This document shows positions 32,331-40,493 of a stretch of 64,000 nucleotides of DNA, in pieces; position 1 is the stretch's first letter, and the number at the start of each line of letters is the position of its first letter. This stretch comes from Candidatus Contendibacter sp. (GTDB taxonomy: Bacteria > Pseudomonadota > Gammaproteobacteria > Competibacterales > Competibacteraceae): positions 186,001 through 250,000 of the forward strand of contig JARSSO010000045.1 of the NCBI GenBank assembly GCA_029624765.1, written 5' to 3'. The notes beneath the pieces are model-generated. The model did not search any database, had not been told where the DNA came from, and saw only the letters and a program-made list of their open reading frames with translations. Made by a program: the position numbers and the translations under genes.

Positions 32331-32942
32331 ATGCTAAAAAAACTCATGGAAAATCTGCAACGGTCGGGAACCCAGAACCTCGCCAAAACCTTTTCCCGTC
32401 TGGGCTGGATCGGTTTTTGGGTGCAGATCGTGGTGGGGTCAATTCCCTTTCTCCTGATGGCCTATGCTTTTATCTTCACACGCTCTCCTTCCGGTCCGCG
32501 CGCCGGGCTGGCTGTCGTTGAATACCTAACGCTAGCCAGCTTGTTGATCCTGATTTTCACCATCGTCTGGTTTCACCGACATACCCGCCTGGCCAAAACG
32601 ATTGCGGATCCGCAAGCGTGTCCGCCGGCATCCTCGGTCATTCGATCGGTCTGGACGGGATTGGTGGCCAGTAGTATTGGTCTGCTGTTTTCCATGATGG
32701 TGATGGTGATCGAGACCGGGCACCTGCTGTTTTATTTCCTGGCGGCGCCTCAAGGGGGCGTTCCCGTGTTCCAAACGTCCGATACTGGCGCGGCGGGTTG
32801 GGTGTCCGCCGTCGACATGATGAGTTTGATGGCCTTAAGCCTCTTTGTTCTCGCCGAGTTGGTCGTGTTGATTCTGAGTCTCTGGCTCCTTTTCCGAACG
32901 ACGCAAGTTTCCGCGGAGCTTCCTCCAGCGCCCGTGCAATGA
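32331..32942 (+). CDS. DUF3611-like membrane protein
   Basis: A 203-residue protein with four hydrophobic helices (about 29-47, 61-79, 106-132, 165-193). The stretch 'LAKTFSRLGWIGFWVQIVVG' at the start and 'FHRHTRLAKTI' between helices 2 and 3 match DUF3611, best known from cyanobacteria and chloroplasts but also scattered in proteobacteria. Function unknown. AGGA at 32321-32324 fits the ATG at 32331 better than the one at 32325. The next gene begins 19 bases after its stop. Confidence 0.7.
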   Translation: MLKKLMENLQRSGTQNLAKTFSRLGWIGFWVQIVVGSIPFLLMAYAFIFTRSPSGPRAGLAVVEYLTLASLLILIFTIVWFHRHTRLAKTIADPQACPPASSVIRSVWTGLVASSIGLLFSMMVMVIETGHLLFYFLAAPQGGVPVFQTSDTGAAGWVSAVDMMSLMALSLFVLAELVVLILSLWLLFRTTQVSAELPPAPVQ

Positions 32943-32961
32943 CGAGAAGGAAGGACGGAAG

Positions 32962-33747
32962 ATGGCGAATGCACACTTTTGGGGGATGTTGATCCTTTGG
33001 GCGGCGCCCGCTCTGGCGCTGGCTGGCGACATGGACAGGACGGCGCTTGAAGGCGCGCTCTGGCGTTTGACGAGCATCGCTCGTGCCGATGGTCGGCTTC
33101 ACGCCGTCCCGAACAGCGTTGAAGCCACCGCAACCTTTGCCAATGGCTCGGTGAGCGGCAGCGGCGGCTGCAATCGTTACACCACCAGTTACACCGTGGA
33201 TGCTGGCAAGCTGACCATCGGTTTGGCGGCGAGCACGATGATGGCGTGCCCCGAACCCCAGACGGCCGTCGAACAGCCGTTCATGGCGGCGCTGGCGGCG
33301 ACGAGGGCTTACCAAATCGAGGACGGTCAACTCAGCTTGCTGGATGCTGGGGGACAGAAGATCGCGACCTTCAAGGTGTGGCAACCGGTGGCGTTGAAGG
33401 GCGTCACCTGGCGGGCGACCGTTTACAACAACGGCCGCAACGCCGCCGTCTCGCTGATCGACGGCAGCGAGATCACGGCGACATTTGGCGCCGACGGCGT
33501 ACTGAGCGGGTCGGCCGGCTGCAATCATTATCGGGCCGCCTATGTCACTCAGGGATCATCCATCACCATCCAGGCCCCGGCGGCGACGCGCAAGACGTGT
33601 CCCCGCCCTGATGGGGTGATGCGGCAGGAAAGCGAATACCTCAAGGCGCTCCCGACAGCGGCCACCTACGCGATCCAGGGCCGGCAATTGGAGTTGCGCA
33701 CCGCCGAGGACGCGCTGGTCGCTCTGCTCCAGGCCAGCGGTGACTGA
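32962..33747 (+). CDS. Secreted protein with two META domains
   Basis: A 261-residue protein with a signal peptide (cleavage after 'ALALAG') and two META (HslJ-like) domains: about 27-130 ('LEGALWRLTSI', 'SGSGGCNRYTTSY', 'STMMACPEP') and about 137-255 ('LKGVTWRATVYNN', 'SGSAGCNHYRAAY', 'ATRKTCPRPDG'). Each domain keeps the paired cysteines, one in GCN and one in the ACP/TCP loop. HslJ in E. coli is a heat-inducible lipoprotein linked to novobiocin resistance; the domain's biochemical role is unknown. GAAGGAAGG lies 12 bases upstream of the ATG. Confidence 0.88.
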   Translation: MANAHFWGMLILWAAPALALAGDMDRTALEGALWRLTSIARADGRLHAVPNSVEATATFANGSVSGSGGCNRYTTSYTVDAGKLTIGLAASTMMACPEPQTAVEQPFMAALAATRAYQIEDGQLSLLDAGGQKIATFKVWQPVALKGVTWRATVYNNGRNAAVSLIDGSEITATFGADGVLSGSAGCNHYRAAYVTQGSSITIQAPAATRKTCPRPDGVMRQESEYLKALPTAATYAIQGRQLELRTAEDALVALLQASGD

Positions 33748-33786
33748 ACGCTTTATTTTCCCAGTGCGCAAGCCCGTTCACAGGCC

Positions 33787-35358
33787 GTGCAAAGATCAAA
33801 GAGGAACCAGAGGTTGAGGGCGAAACTGCTTAAGCTGTTGAAGATTGTGATGCTGGTGCTGGTGAGCAGCATGGTCGCCGTGCTGGTGTTCCGTGCCTGG
33901 CAGTCACAGCGCGGAGAGCCACTGGCGGTTTGGCATACCTATGCGCCCGCCGAACTGACCGCGAAGGAACTGGCGAAGGTCGGTTGGGACGATTACCTGG
34001 CCGCCGAGCAAAAAATCTTTGAAAGCGTGCGCCTCAATGTCACGGAAAAGCTGGCCCCGGAACATCAGGTTTCATCCAATCGCTATTATTCCGGCAGCCC
34101 GATCTATCCAGGCAAGTTCGTCACCGACTGGAACCGCTCTTATATTCTGGAGCCGGCGGGAAAGCCGGTCGGCGCCGTGGTGTTTTTGCATGGACTGACC
34201 GATTCGCCCTACAGCCTGCGCCATATCGCCCGGCTTTATCAGAGTCGTGGTTTCGTTTCCATCGCCATTCGCCTGCCGGGGCATGGCACCGTGCCCGCCG
34301 GCCTGACTAATGTCGATTGGGAGGACTGGGTCGCCGCGACGCATCTGGCGGTGCGGGAAGCGCGGCGGCGGATCAGCCCTGAGTCGCCGCTGCATATCAT
34401 CGGCTTCTCCAACGGCGGCGCGTTGGCGATGAAGTACGCGCTCGACGCGGTCGGTGACCCCAAACTGACCCGCCCAGAACGTGTCGTGCTGATTGCGCCG
34501 ATGATCGGCATCACCGAAATGGCCCGGTTTGCCGGGATATTCGGTTGGCCAGCGGTATTCCCACCCTTCGCCAAGGCGGCGTGGCTGAGTGTGATGCCGG
34601 AGTTCAATCCCTTTAAATACAATTCCTTTCCAATCAATGGCGCACGGCAGTCGTCGTTATTGACCCGCGCCTTGCAACCCCGGATCGCCCAATACGCCAG
34701 GGAAGGGAAGCTTGGCGAGCTGCCGCCGATCTTGACATTCCAATCCGTGGTCGATTTCACCGTCAGCACGCGATCGATCATTACCGCCTTGTATCAACAG
34801 CTTCCCAATAACGGGAGCGAACTGGTGCTGTTCGATCTGAATCGTAATGCCAAACTGGGTGTGCTGATGCGCACCAGCGCCAGCACCATGCTCAACCGTA
34901 TCCTGCCAGACCCGCCGCGCGCGTTCAGAACCACGATCATCACCAACGTCAATCCGGACAGCGATGAGGTGATGGAGCGTGTGACGGAAGCCGGGGCTAC
35001 GGAGGAGCAGACTCGCGAATTAGGCTTGTCCTATCCGAAGGGCGTGTTCTCGCTCTCGCATGTGGCGGTGCCTTTCCCCCTGAACGATTCCCTGTACGGG
35101 ATGCATCCCGAGCCTTTTGACGAATATGGCATCAGCCTGGGCGCCGTGGCCCCACGAGGGGAGCGCGGAACGTTGATCGTCAGTCTCGATTCGCTGGTGC
35201 GCATGTCCTCCAACCCATTCTTTCCCTACATGCTGGAGCGGATCGAGCAAAGCATTATCGGCAGCCGCCCCGCGAGCGCGTCGGTAACCACCGCGAATTC
35301 CACCCCCCCCGGTGAAAGTGTGCTCCAGGACCAGACGCCGGCGGGCTCGGCGAAATGA
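33787..35358 (+). CDS. Membrane-anchored alpha/beta hydrolase
   Basis: A 523-residue protein with one N-terminal membrane helix (about 19-36) and a serine-hydrolase core: 'VVFLHGLTDSPYSLRH' (oxyanion loop, 131-146), 'AIRLPGHGTVPAGL', and the nucleophile elbow 'GFSNGG' (Ser208). This group is related to monoacylglycerol lipase-like or carboxylesterase enzymes; the substrate is unknown. The catalytic region probably faces the periplasm. Start is uncertain: GTG at 33787 is used, while a TTG at 33814 with AAAGAGGA upstream would shorten it by nine residues without losing the helix. Confidence 0.8.
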   Translation: MQRSKRNQRLRAKLLKLLKIVMLVLVSSMVAVLVFRAWQSQRGEPLAVWHTYAPAELTAKELAKVGWDDYLAAEQKIFESVRLNVTEKLAPEHQVSSNRYYSGSPIYPGKFVTDWNRSYILEPAGKPVGAVVFLHGLTDSPYSLRHIARLYQSRGFVSIAIRLPGHGTVPAGLTNVDWEDWVAATHLAVREARRRISPESPLHIIGFSNGGALAMKYALDAVGDPKLTRPERVVLIAPMIGITEMARFAGIFGWPAVFPPFAKAAWLSVMPEFNPFKYNSFPINGARQSSLLTRALQPRIAQYAREGKLGELPPILTFQSVVDFTVSTRSIITALYQQLPNNGSELVLFDLNRNAKLGVLMRTSASTMLNRILPDPPRAFRTTIITNVNPDSDEVMERVTEAGATEEQTRELGLSYPKGVFSLSHVAVPFPLNDSLYGMHPEPFDEYGISLGAVAPRGERGTLIVSLDSLVRMSSNPFFPYMLERIEQSIIGSRPASASVTTANSTPPGESVLQDQTPAGSAK

Positions 35359-35549
35359 GCCTTAACGCGAATCGGGGTCAAAACCCCCGAGTCCCGGTGG
35401 CGCCAGCACCACTGCATCGATCCCGGAATGTGGAGCGGGAAACCGTGATTGCGACACGTTAAGAGAGCGTATCCCAGCCTTCGCAGGATGGTGGCCGGTC
35501 CATCCCCGTGTCTTGCCAAACCACGGCTTGTCCGCAGGATCTGCGTATC

Positions 35550-36065
35550 ATGCCTTTGATTAGATTTGTAGTAATTCTGCTGGCGCTGTTTACCATCGAG
35601 TTGATGGGGCCGGTGCAAACCTGGGTCATTGAGCCGTTCACCGCGGCGGTGGCCAAGGTAAGCGCCGTCGTGCTTCAGGCTTTTGACAGCACGGTGCAGG
35701 CGCAAGGGATCGTGCTGCGCGATATCGAAACGGGCGCGGCGGTGAGCATCCAGCCCGGCTGCAACGGGGTCGAGGCCATGATCGTGGTGATGGCCGCCAT
35801 CGCGGCCACGCCGGCGACCTGGAAACAAAAGCTCGCCGGGCTGGCGATTGGCTTTCTGGCCATTCAGGCCCTGAACGTGGCGCGGATCATCAGCCTGTTC
35901 TATCTGTTGCAATGGAATCCGGTCTGGTTCGAGTGGGCGCACCTGTATCTGTGGCAGGCGCTGATCATGCTCGATGGCCTGATCGTCTATCTGCTATGGG
36001 TGCGGATGTTGCCGGTGCCGGGGGTCGAGGATCGACCCGCGCCGGCCGCGGGGGCTTCCTCATGA
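35550..36065 (+). CDS. xrtH: Exosortase H
   Basis: A 171-residue inner-membrane cysteine protease/transpeptidase. Exosortases cleave C-terminal CTERM sorting tails and attach surface proteins. The catalytic triad is visible: Cys71 in 'SIQPGCNGVEAM', Arg112 in 'ALNVARIISLF', His131 in 'FEWAHLYLWQ'. The small size and the neighbours identify the XrtH type, which handles IPTL-CTERM tails; a protein with such a tail is encoded at 36799-38277. The ATG at 35550 starts directly at the first helix; an in-frame ORF extends 42 bases further upstream. The stop overlaps the next start by an ATGA. Confidence 0.93.
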   Translation: MPLIRFVVILLALFTIELMGPVQTWVIEPFTAAVAKVSAVVLQAFDSTVQAQGIVLRDIETGAAVSIQPGCNGVEAMIVVMAAIAATPATWKQKLAGLAIGFLAIQALNVARIISLFYLLQWNPVWFEWAHLYLWQALIMLDGLIVYLLWVRMLPVPGVEDRPAPAAGASS

Positions 36066-36697
36066 CGCCGCGCCGCCCGATCGACCGTTTCCTCCTGCGC
36101 ACGCTGCTATGGCTGGCGCCGATGTTCGTGCTGTGGTACGTCCTGGCGCCGCTGCTGTTGAAGCCGGTCGCGGGCTGGACCCACTTCGCCCTCAGCGCCT
36201 TGTTCCCGCACGCCATCGCCGCCGTCGAGCAGCAGGGTCCAGCGGTCGACGTCATCACGCGGTTCACCGTCGCCGCGCCGGCGGAGGGCTCGGCGCCGGC
36301 CGGCGCGCGGGGGCAACTGGCGTTCACGATCAACGCATTGAAGTACGCCTATGGCTTGCCGCTGTTGTTGGCGCTGACCCTGGCGGCGCCGGTCCCGGCG
36401 GGCGAAAAGCTGTTTCGTGGCGTGGTGGGTGGATTGCTGCTCATTCCGGTGCCAGTCTGGGGCATCGCCTGCGAGGCGCTCAAGGTGCTGGTTTTCGACA
36501 TGGACCCCGCCATCGCCGCGCAAATGGGAACCACGCCGGTGACGCGGGAGTTGTTGGCGCTGGCTTACCAACTGGGCTATCTGATCCTGCCGGCGGTGAC
36601 GCCGATCCTGATCTGGGCCGCGCTGCACCGGGATTTTCTGGGCGAGTTGCTGCCGCAAACCCGACTGGCCGCTCCGGCCACGCCCAAGTCGGACTGA
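36062..36697 (+). CDS. Exosortase H-associated membrane protein
   Basis: A 211-residue inner-membrane protein with about four helices (around 10-30, 98-118, 122-145, 178-200) and a periplasmic section after the first helix. It overlaps xrtH by four bases, the constant arrangement of the uncharacterised XrtH partner protein. Its job is unknown; it may help in sorting or hold the substrate. The sequence ends in a charged tail, 'RLAAPATPKSD'. Apart from context and topology there is no recognisable catalytic motif. Confidence 0.85.
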   Translation: MTPRRPIDRFLLRTLLWLAPMFVLWYVLAPLLLKPVAGWTHFALSALFPHAIAAVEQQGPAVDVITRFTVAAPAEGSAPAGARGQLAFTINALKYAYGLPLLLALTLAAPVPAGEKLFRGVVGGLLLIPVPVWGIACEALKVLVFDMDPAIAAQMGTTPVTRELLALAYQLGYLILPAVTPILIWAALHRDFLGELLPQTRLAAPATPKSD

Positions 36698-36734
36698 CCG
36701 GAGCCGAAAAGCTTGAATCGCCTTTGGTTCCAGT

Positions 36735-36760
36735 AAAAAAAGCCCGCTGAAGGACGGGCT
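36735..36760 (-). terminator. Rho-independent terminator for the DUF11/IPTL-CTERM gene
   Basis: Read on the minus strand: AGCCCG, an eight-base loop, CGGGCT and a run of seven T. It lies 39 bases past the stop of the surface-protein gene and would also limit read-through from there into the xrtH locus. Confidence 0.85.
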
Positions 36761-36798
36761 CTTCCGCTACGCAAGGCCGTGGATTGGAAGGAAAAGGC

Positions 36799-38277
36799 TT
36801 ACGCCGCCATGCTCCCCTTGCGCCGCGACTGGCGCCAGACCAAGCCGCCCAGCAGCAGACCCATCAGCAGCAACGCCCATTCTTGCAGAGTGGGAATGTC
36901 CACTGCGGTTTGTATCAGAATGCTCGTCCTCGCCGTTGCCGCGTTATTGGCGGCGTTGGGGTCGGACTCGGCGCTGGTGGCCGTCGCCGTGACCGAGATG
37001 ACATCGACGCCCGGCGCCGCGCCGGCCGCGACGTTGACGTTGAGCGTGAACGTCGCGGGTGCGCCCGCGGCCAGAGTGCCCACCGTCCAAACGGGGCTGG
37101 CCCAGGTTCCGACGTTCGGCGTTCCGGAACCCTCGGTGACGCCGACGGGGAAAATCTCGGCAATGTTCACCGCGACTCCCGAGGCATCGCTCGGCCCATT
37201 GTTGGTCAGGGTCACGGTATAGGCCACGCTGCCGCCCGAAATGACCGGATCGGGCGCGTCGGCGATGGTGACGCTCAAATCCGCCGAACGGTCGACGGTG
37301 GTCGTTATGGTCGTCGAATCGTTGGTGTTGTCCGTATCCGGGTGGGTGCTGGTGATCGCCGCCGCATTGCTGAGAACCGCCCCCTGCGCCTCGGAACTAG
37401 GCACGGGTACCGTCAGCTGTATCGTTGCGGTAGCCGCGCTGGCCAGGCCACCGCTGATGGTCCATTCATTGGTCCCGGTATTGAAGGAACCATCCCCGCT
37501 GCTCGCCGTCACCGTGTAGCCAGCGGGCAAGGTGTCCAGAACCACGATATTCTCGCTCGCGGGGATGGCGTCGGGGCCATTGTTCGTCACGCTGAGCGTA
37601 TAGGTTAGTGTTTGACCGGCAAGCACCGGATCGGGGCTGTCCGTTTTGGCAACCACCAGATCGGAGGCCAGGTAAGTGACATTTCCGGCCAGGGTGTAGA
37701 CATTGACGGAACGTCTGCTGGCGTTCAAGACACCACCAAACCCAGTCTTGATCACTCCGATTTCCAAGGTGGTCGCGCCCGTCTTCGTCACGGGACCCAC
37801 GGCAATGGTCTGGGTGGTTGCGGTTCTGCTGGCGAACCCTCCGGCCGTGGTGATGTTCGTCCCAGAATCCGTATCGGCGCCATTCAGACGGGTGAAGGTC
37901 TGGAACGTTCCGCCCGAGGTTAACGCCCCACCGTTCCCTAAAGCAGTGGAACTCTGGCAAGCAATGATATCCACGGCGGTGATGCGCGCTCCGTTCGGGA
38001 TGGAAGCCAGGTCGATGGTCGCGGACTGTCTATCGTTCACCTGCAACAGCTTGGTCCAGGTTTCGGTCAGATTTGCGCTCGTGTCGCCTGGACAGCCGAC
38101 GGCCTCGTCCACCCAGGTGTAGCGAGCAAGGCCCAAACTCCATTGCAAGTAAAAACCGTCTCCGTTCGGACTCAGATTCGCCGTGACGGAACCGTGGGCC
38201 GGCGGGACGATGACGCCCCACAACAGGCCGATCATCCCCACGATGGCGGCTTTCCCGCCGAAACAGTTGTTCATCAT
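36799..38277 (-). CDS. DUF11-repeat surface protein with IPTL-CTERM sorting signal
   Basis: A 492-residue exported protein, the likely substrate of exosortase H. Order: signal peptide (about 1-30); a ~180-residue N-terminal region opening 'SVTANLSPNGDGFYLQWSLG'; two DUF11 repeats (about 205-320 and 325-440), each with 'LTYTLSVTNNGP' or 'VAYTVTLTNNGP' and a 'P.LAG/VISGG' turn; then the sorting tail 'DIPTLQEWA' (bases 36877-36897), a hydrophobic helix and a basic 'RQSRRKG' end. The motif usually reads IPTLSxWG; the Gly is Ala here. Start ATG at 38277 follows GAGGGGGG. It converges on the xrtH operon. Confidence 0.92.
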   Translation of the reverse strand: MMNNCFGGKAAIVGMIGLLWGVIVPPAHGSVTANLSPNGDGFYLQWSLGLARYTWVDEAVGCPGDTSANLTETWTKLLQVNDRQSATIDLASIPNGARITAVDIIACQSSTALGNGGALTSGGTFQTFTRLNGADTDSGTNITTAGGFASRTATTQTIAVGPVTKTGATTLEIGVIKTGFGGVLNASRRSVNVYTLAGNVTYLASDLVVAKTDSPDPVLAGQTLTYTLSVTNNGPDAIPASENIVVLDTLPAGYTVTASSGDGSFNTGTNEWTISGGLASAATATIQLTVPVPSSEAQGAVLSNAAAITSTHPDTDNTNDSTTITTTVDRSADLSVTIADAPDPVISGGSVAYTVTLTNNGPSDASGVAVNIAEIFPVGVTEGSGTPNVGTWASPVWTVGTLAAGAPATFTLNVNVAAGAAPGVDVISVTATATSAESDPNAANNAATARTSILIQTAVDIPTLQEWALLLMGLLLGGLVWRQSRRKGSMAA

Positions 38278-38296
38278 CCCCCCTCGAAAAGTCAAA

Positions 38297-38319
38297 CTTT
38301 GAAATAAAGATTTTCAAAG
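38297..38319 (-). promoter_or_regulatory. Perfect 8-bp dyad upstream of the surface-protein gene
   Basis: CTTTGAAA (38297-38304) and TTTCAAAG (38312-38319) are exact reverse complements separated by seven bases, 20 bases before the ATG at 38277 and just ahead of its GAGGGGGG site. It could be an operator or a 5' UTR hairpin that limits translation. No convincing -35/-10 boxes were fixed in the 115-base gap to mtnA. Confidence 0.45.
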
Positions 38320-38391
38320 ACTTAGGGTTTCCGCCGTTCCACAACGGAATGGCCGGAACATGGAAACTCGATGTTTTTTCGCTGTCCCCCC

Positions 38392-39435
38392 TTACATCGC
38401 CATCAGCCGCGCCATCTTCTCCCCATCCGGCGCCAGCGCCACCCCGCGCTCGGTCACCAGCGCGTCCACCAGCGCCGCCGGAGTCACGTCGAACGACGGG
38501 TTCCATGCTTCGACCCCGGTGGCGGCGACCGGCTGGCCGCCGAACGTCAACAGTTCCTCGGCGGCGCGTTGCTCGATGGGAATGTCCGTGCCGCTGGCGA
38601 TGCGCATATCCATTGTGGAGGTGGGCGCCACCACCATGAACCGCACCCCGTGATAGCGCGCGGCCACAGCCAGATGATAAGTACCGATCTTGTTGGCGAC
38701 GTCGCCGTTGGCGGCGATCCGGTCCGCCCCGACGATAACCCAGTGCACCGCGCCCTGGCGCAGCAATGCCGACGCCGCGCTGTCCGCCAGCAACGTCACC
38801 GGAATGCCATCCTGGGCCAGCTCCCAGGCGGTCAACCGCGCGCCCTGCAACCAGGGCCTGGTTTCGTCGGCGTAAACCCGCTCGATCAGCCCCATTTCAT
38901 AACCTCGCCGGATCACCCCCAAGGCGGTACCGTAGCCGCCGGTGGCCAACGCGCCAGCGTTGCAATGGGTCAACACCGCGCAACGCCCGCCCAGCAGCGC
39001 CGCGCCCAGTTCGCCCATCCGCCGGTTGGCGGCGATGTCCTCTTCATGAATCGCCCGCGCCTCGGCCAGCAACCACCCCACCGGATCGCCCTCCGTTTCC
39101 GCGATGACGCCCTCCATCCGCCGCAACGCCCAAACCAGGTTGACGGCGGTCGGCCGGGCGGTCGCCAACATCGCGAGATCAACCGCGATTCGCTCGCGCC
39201 AGCAATGGGGGTCCTCGGCGTAGCGGACGCGCGCCGCCAGCACCACTCCATAGGCGGCGGCGATGCCGATGGCCGGCGCGCCCCGCACCACCATGTTCCG
39301 AATGGCCTCGGCGACTTCCGCCGCGACCGTCAGCCGCCGATGAACAATCGCGCCCGGTAACCGACGTTGATCCAGCAGTTCCAAAGCGTCCTCGCGCCAG
39401 GCGACGGCGCGCGTGCGATCATGGGGAGAGACCAT
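38392..39435 (-). CDS. mtnA: S-methyl-5-thioribose-1-phosphate isomerase
   Basis: A 347-residue enzyme of methionine salvage that turns methylthioribose-1-phosphate into methylthioribulose-1-phosphate. Family marks: '[16 protein letters not shown]' (about 47-62), the catalytic cysteine in '[14 protein letters not shown]', and '[19 protein letters not shown]' with the catalytic aspartate. It lies 60 bases upstream of, and opposite to nothing else in, the minus-strand run. Across the OmpA-family gene, mtaD on the plus strand supplies the deaminase of the same pathway, as in Pseudomonas where mtnA, mtaD, ubiG and mupP are neighbours. No mtnB, mtnC or mtnD is seen in the window. Confidence 0.95.
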   Translation of the reverse strand: MVSPHDRTRAVAWREDALELLDQRRLPGAIVHRRLTVAAEVAEAIRNMVVRGAPAIGIAAAYGVVLAARVRYAEDPHCWRERIAVDLAMLATARPTAVNLVWALRRMEGVIAETEGDPVGWLLAEARAIHEEDIAANRRMGELGAALLGGRCAVLTHCNAGALATGGYGTALGVIRRGYEMGLIERVYADETRPWLQGARLTAWELAQDGIPVTLLADSAASALLRQGAVHWVIVGADRIAANGDVANKIGTYHLAVAARYHGVRFMVVAPTSTMDMRIASGTDIPIEQRAAEELLTFGGQPVAATGVEAWNPSFDVTPAALVDALVTERGVALAPDGEKMARLMAM

Positions 39436-39768
39436 GGCGATTGAATCCAGTAAAAAATTCGGCGGTCATCCGCTGTGGCCAAAGGCGGTTGTGCTCTTGC
39501 AACAAGCGGAATTCACATGGGATTATCGCAAAAAAGTGCTTGCCAACAGGCCAAGACAGCGCGCAAAATGCAGGCATTTATTGCCGGCACAACATTTTTT
39601 GCAATTCTGACACAGTGTTGTATCATTACCTCATGACCGGCCGGCTCACCGTTCCGGTAGGCTGATCGAGTGGCGGATCGCGGTTCAACCGACCCTGGTC
39701 CCCGCAGTTCAAAGTCTGGACGTGCCGTGCACGGGATTTTCCGAGTGCCTGTTTGGGAGAGTATACCG
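39436..39768. promoter_or_regulatory. Divergent upstream region between mtnA and the OmpA-family gene
   Basis: These 333 bases hold no gene that I can support. A weak sigma70-like pair, TTGCAA at 39497-39502 and GATTAT at 39521-39526 (18-base spacer), points rightwards and could drive the OmpA-family gene, which would then have a long 5' UTR. The stretch is richer in A/T than its neighbours, as expected of a promoter region. GGGAG at 39755-39759 is the ribosome-binding site for the next gene. Confidence 0.35.
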
Positions 39769-40380
39769 ATGAAAGTAAAACTGCATAAACTTAGCTTGGG
39801 CTTGGCTGCCTCGATGGTGCTGTTCGCCGCCCTGCCCGCGCACGCAGCCAACAAGTACGGCTGCATCTATGCCGTGGATCCTTGGGACAAGATCGTCAAG
39901 GATCCCTGGGGCCGCTGCATCCGCACACCGTACTGGACGGCCGAGAAGGATGTCGCCGAGTGCGGCGGCGGCAAGCCGGTCGAACCGCCCACCCCGGCGT
40001 GCGAGAAGGTCACACTGGGCACCGACGCTCTCTTCGAGTTCGACAAATACAATCTGAAACCGACGGGGCAGGCCAGGCTCACCCAGTTGGCGTCCGACAT
40101 CAACCGGGCCGAAAAGGTCACCAAGGTCAAGATCGTCGGCAATACCGACAGCAAGGGCACCGAGGAGTATAACTACAAGCTAGGCCATCGCCGCGCCAAC
40201 ACCGTGGCCGCTTTTCTGAGCGAAAAGGGCGTGCCGCGTTCCAAGATGGCCGTCAGTAGCGATGGCGAACTCAATCCGGTCGCGCCCAACACCCTGCCGA
40301 ACGGCAAGGATAACCCGGAAGGCCGCGCGCTGAACCGCCGCGTGGACGTGACCACGATCACGGAGATGTGCCGCGAGTAA
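39769..40380 (+). CDS. OmpA-family peptidoglycan-binding protein
   Basis: A 203-residue protein: signal peptide (cleaved after 'LPAHAA', about residue 25), a short cysteine-containing section with 'DPWDKIVKDPWGRCIRTPYW', a proline-rich link, then an OmpA C-terminal domain from about 82 ('TDALFEFDKYNLKPTGQARL', 'VKIVGNTDSKGTEEYNYKLG', 'RRANTVAAFL', 'EGRALNRRVDV'). The aspartate and arginine that bind meso-diaminopimelate are in 'GNTDS' and 'LNRRV'. No beta-barrel is present, so it resembles the short OmpA-like envelope proteins of many gammaproteobacteria. A strong terminator follows. Confidence 0.92.
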   Translation: MKVKLHKLSLGLAASMVLFAALPAHAANKYGCIYAVDPWDKIVKDPWGRCIRTPYWTAEKDVAECGGGKPVEPPTPACEKVTLGTDALFEFDKYNLKPTGQARLTQLASDINRAEKVTKVKIVGNTDSKGTEEYNYKLGHRRANTVAAFLSEKGVPRSKMAVSSDGELNPVAPNTLPNGKDNPEGRALNRRVDVTTITEMCRE

Positions 40381-40409
40381 TTCGCCGGCTGTTTAACTTG
40401 CCGCACCCA

Positions 40410-40436
40410 CGCCCCGGTTCGCCGGGGCGTTTTTTT
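40410..40436 (+). terminator. Rho-independent terminator after the OmpA-family gene
   Basis: CGCCCCGG and CCGGGGCG form an eight-pair stem closed by a TTCG tetraloop, followed by seven T. It lies about 30 bases past the OmpA-family stop and separates it from the mtaD operon. Confidence 0.93.
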
Positions 40437-40462
40437 GCGCCCCGAACGCCCGCCGGTATAAT
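40435..40462 (+). promoter_or_regulatory. Sigma70-like promoter for mtaD-ubiG-phosphatase operon
   Basis: A perfect -10 box TATAAT at 40457-40462 is preceded, 16 bases upstream, by TTGCGC at 40435-40440. It overlaps the T-run of the preceding terminator and lies 31 bases before the mtaD ATG. Confidence 0.55.
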
Positions 40463-40493
40463 CCCACGCGCCCTCGTTTGGAGAATCCCCGCC

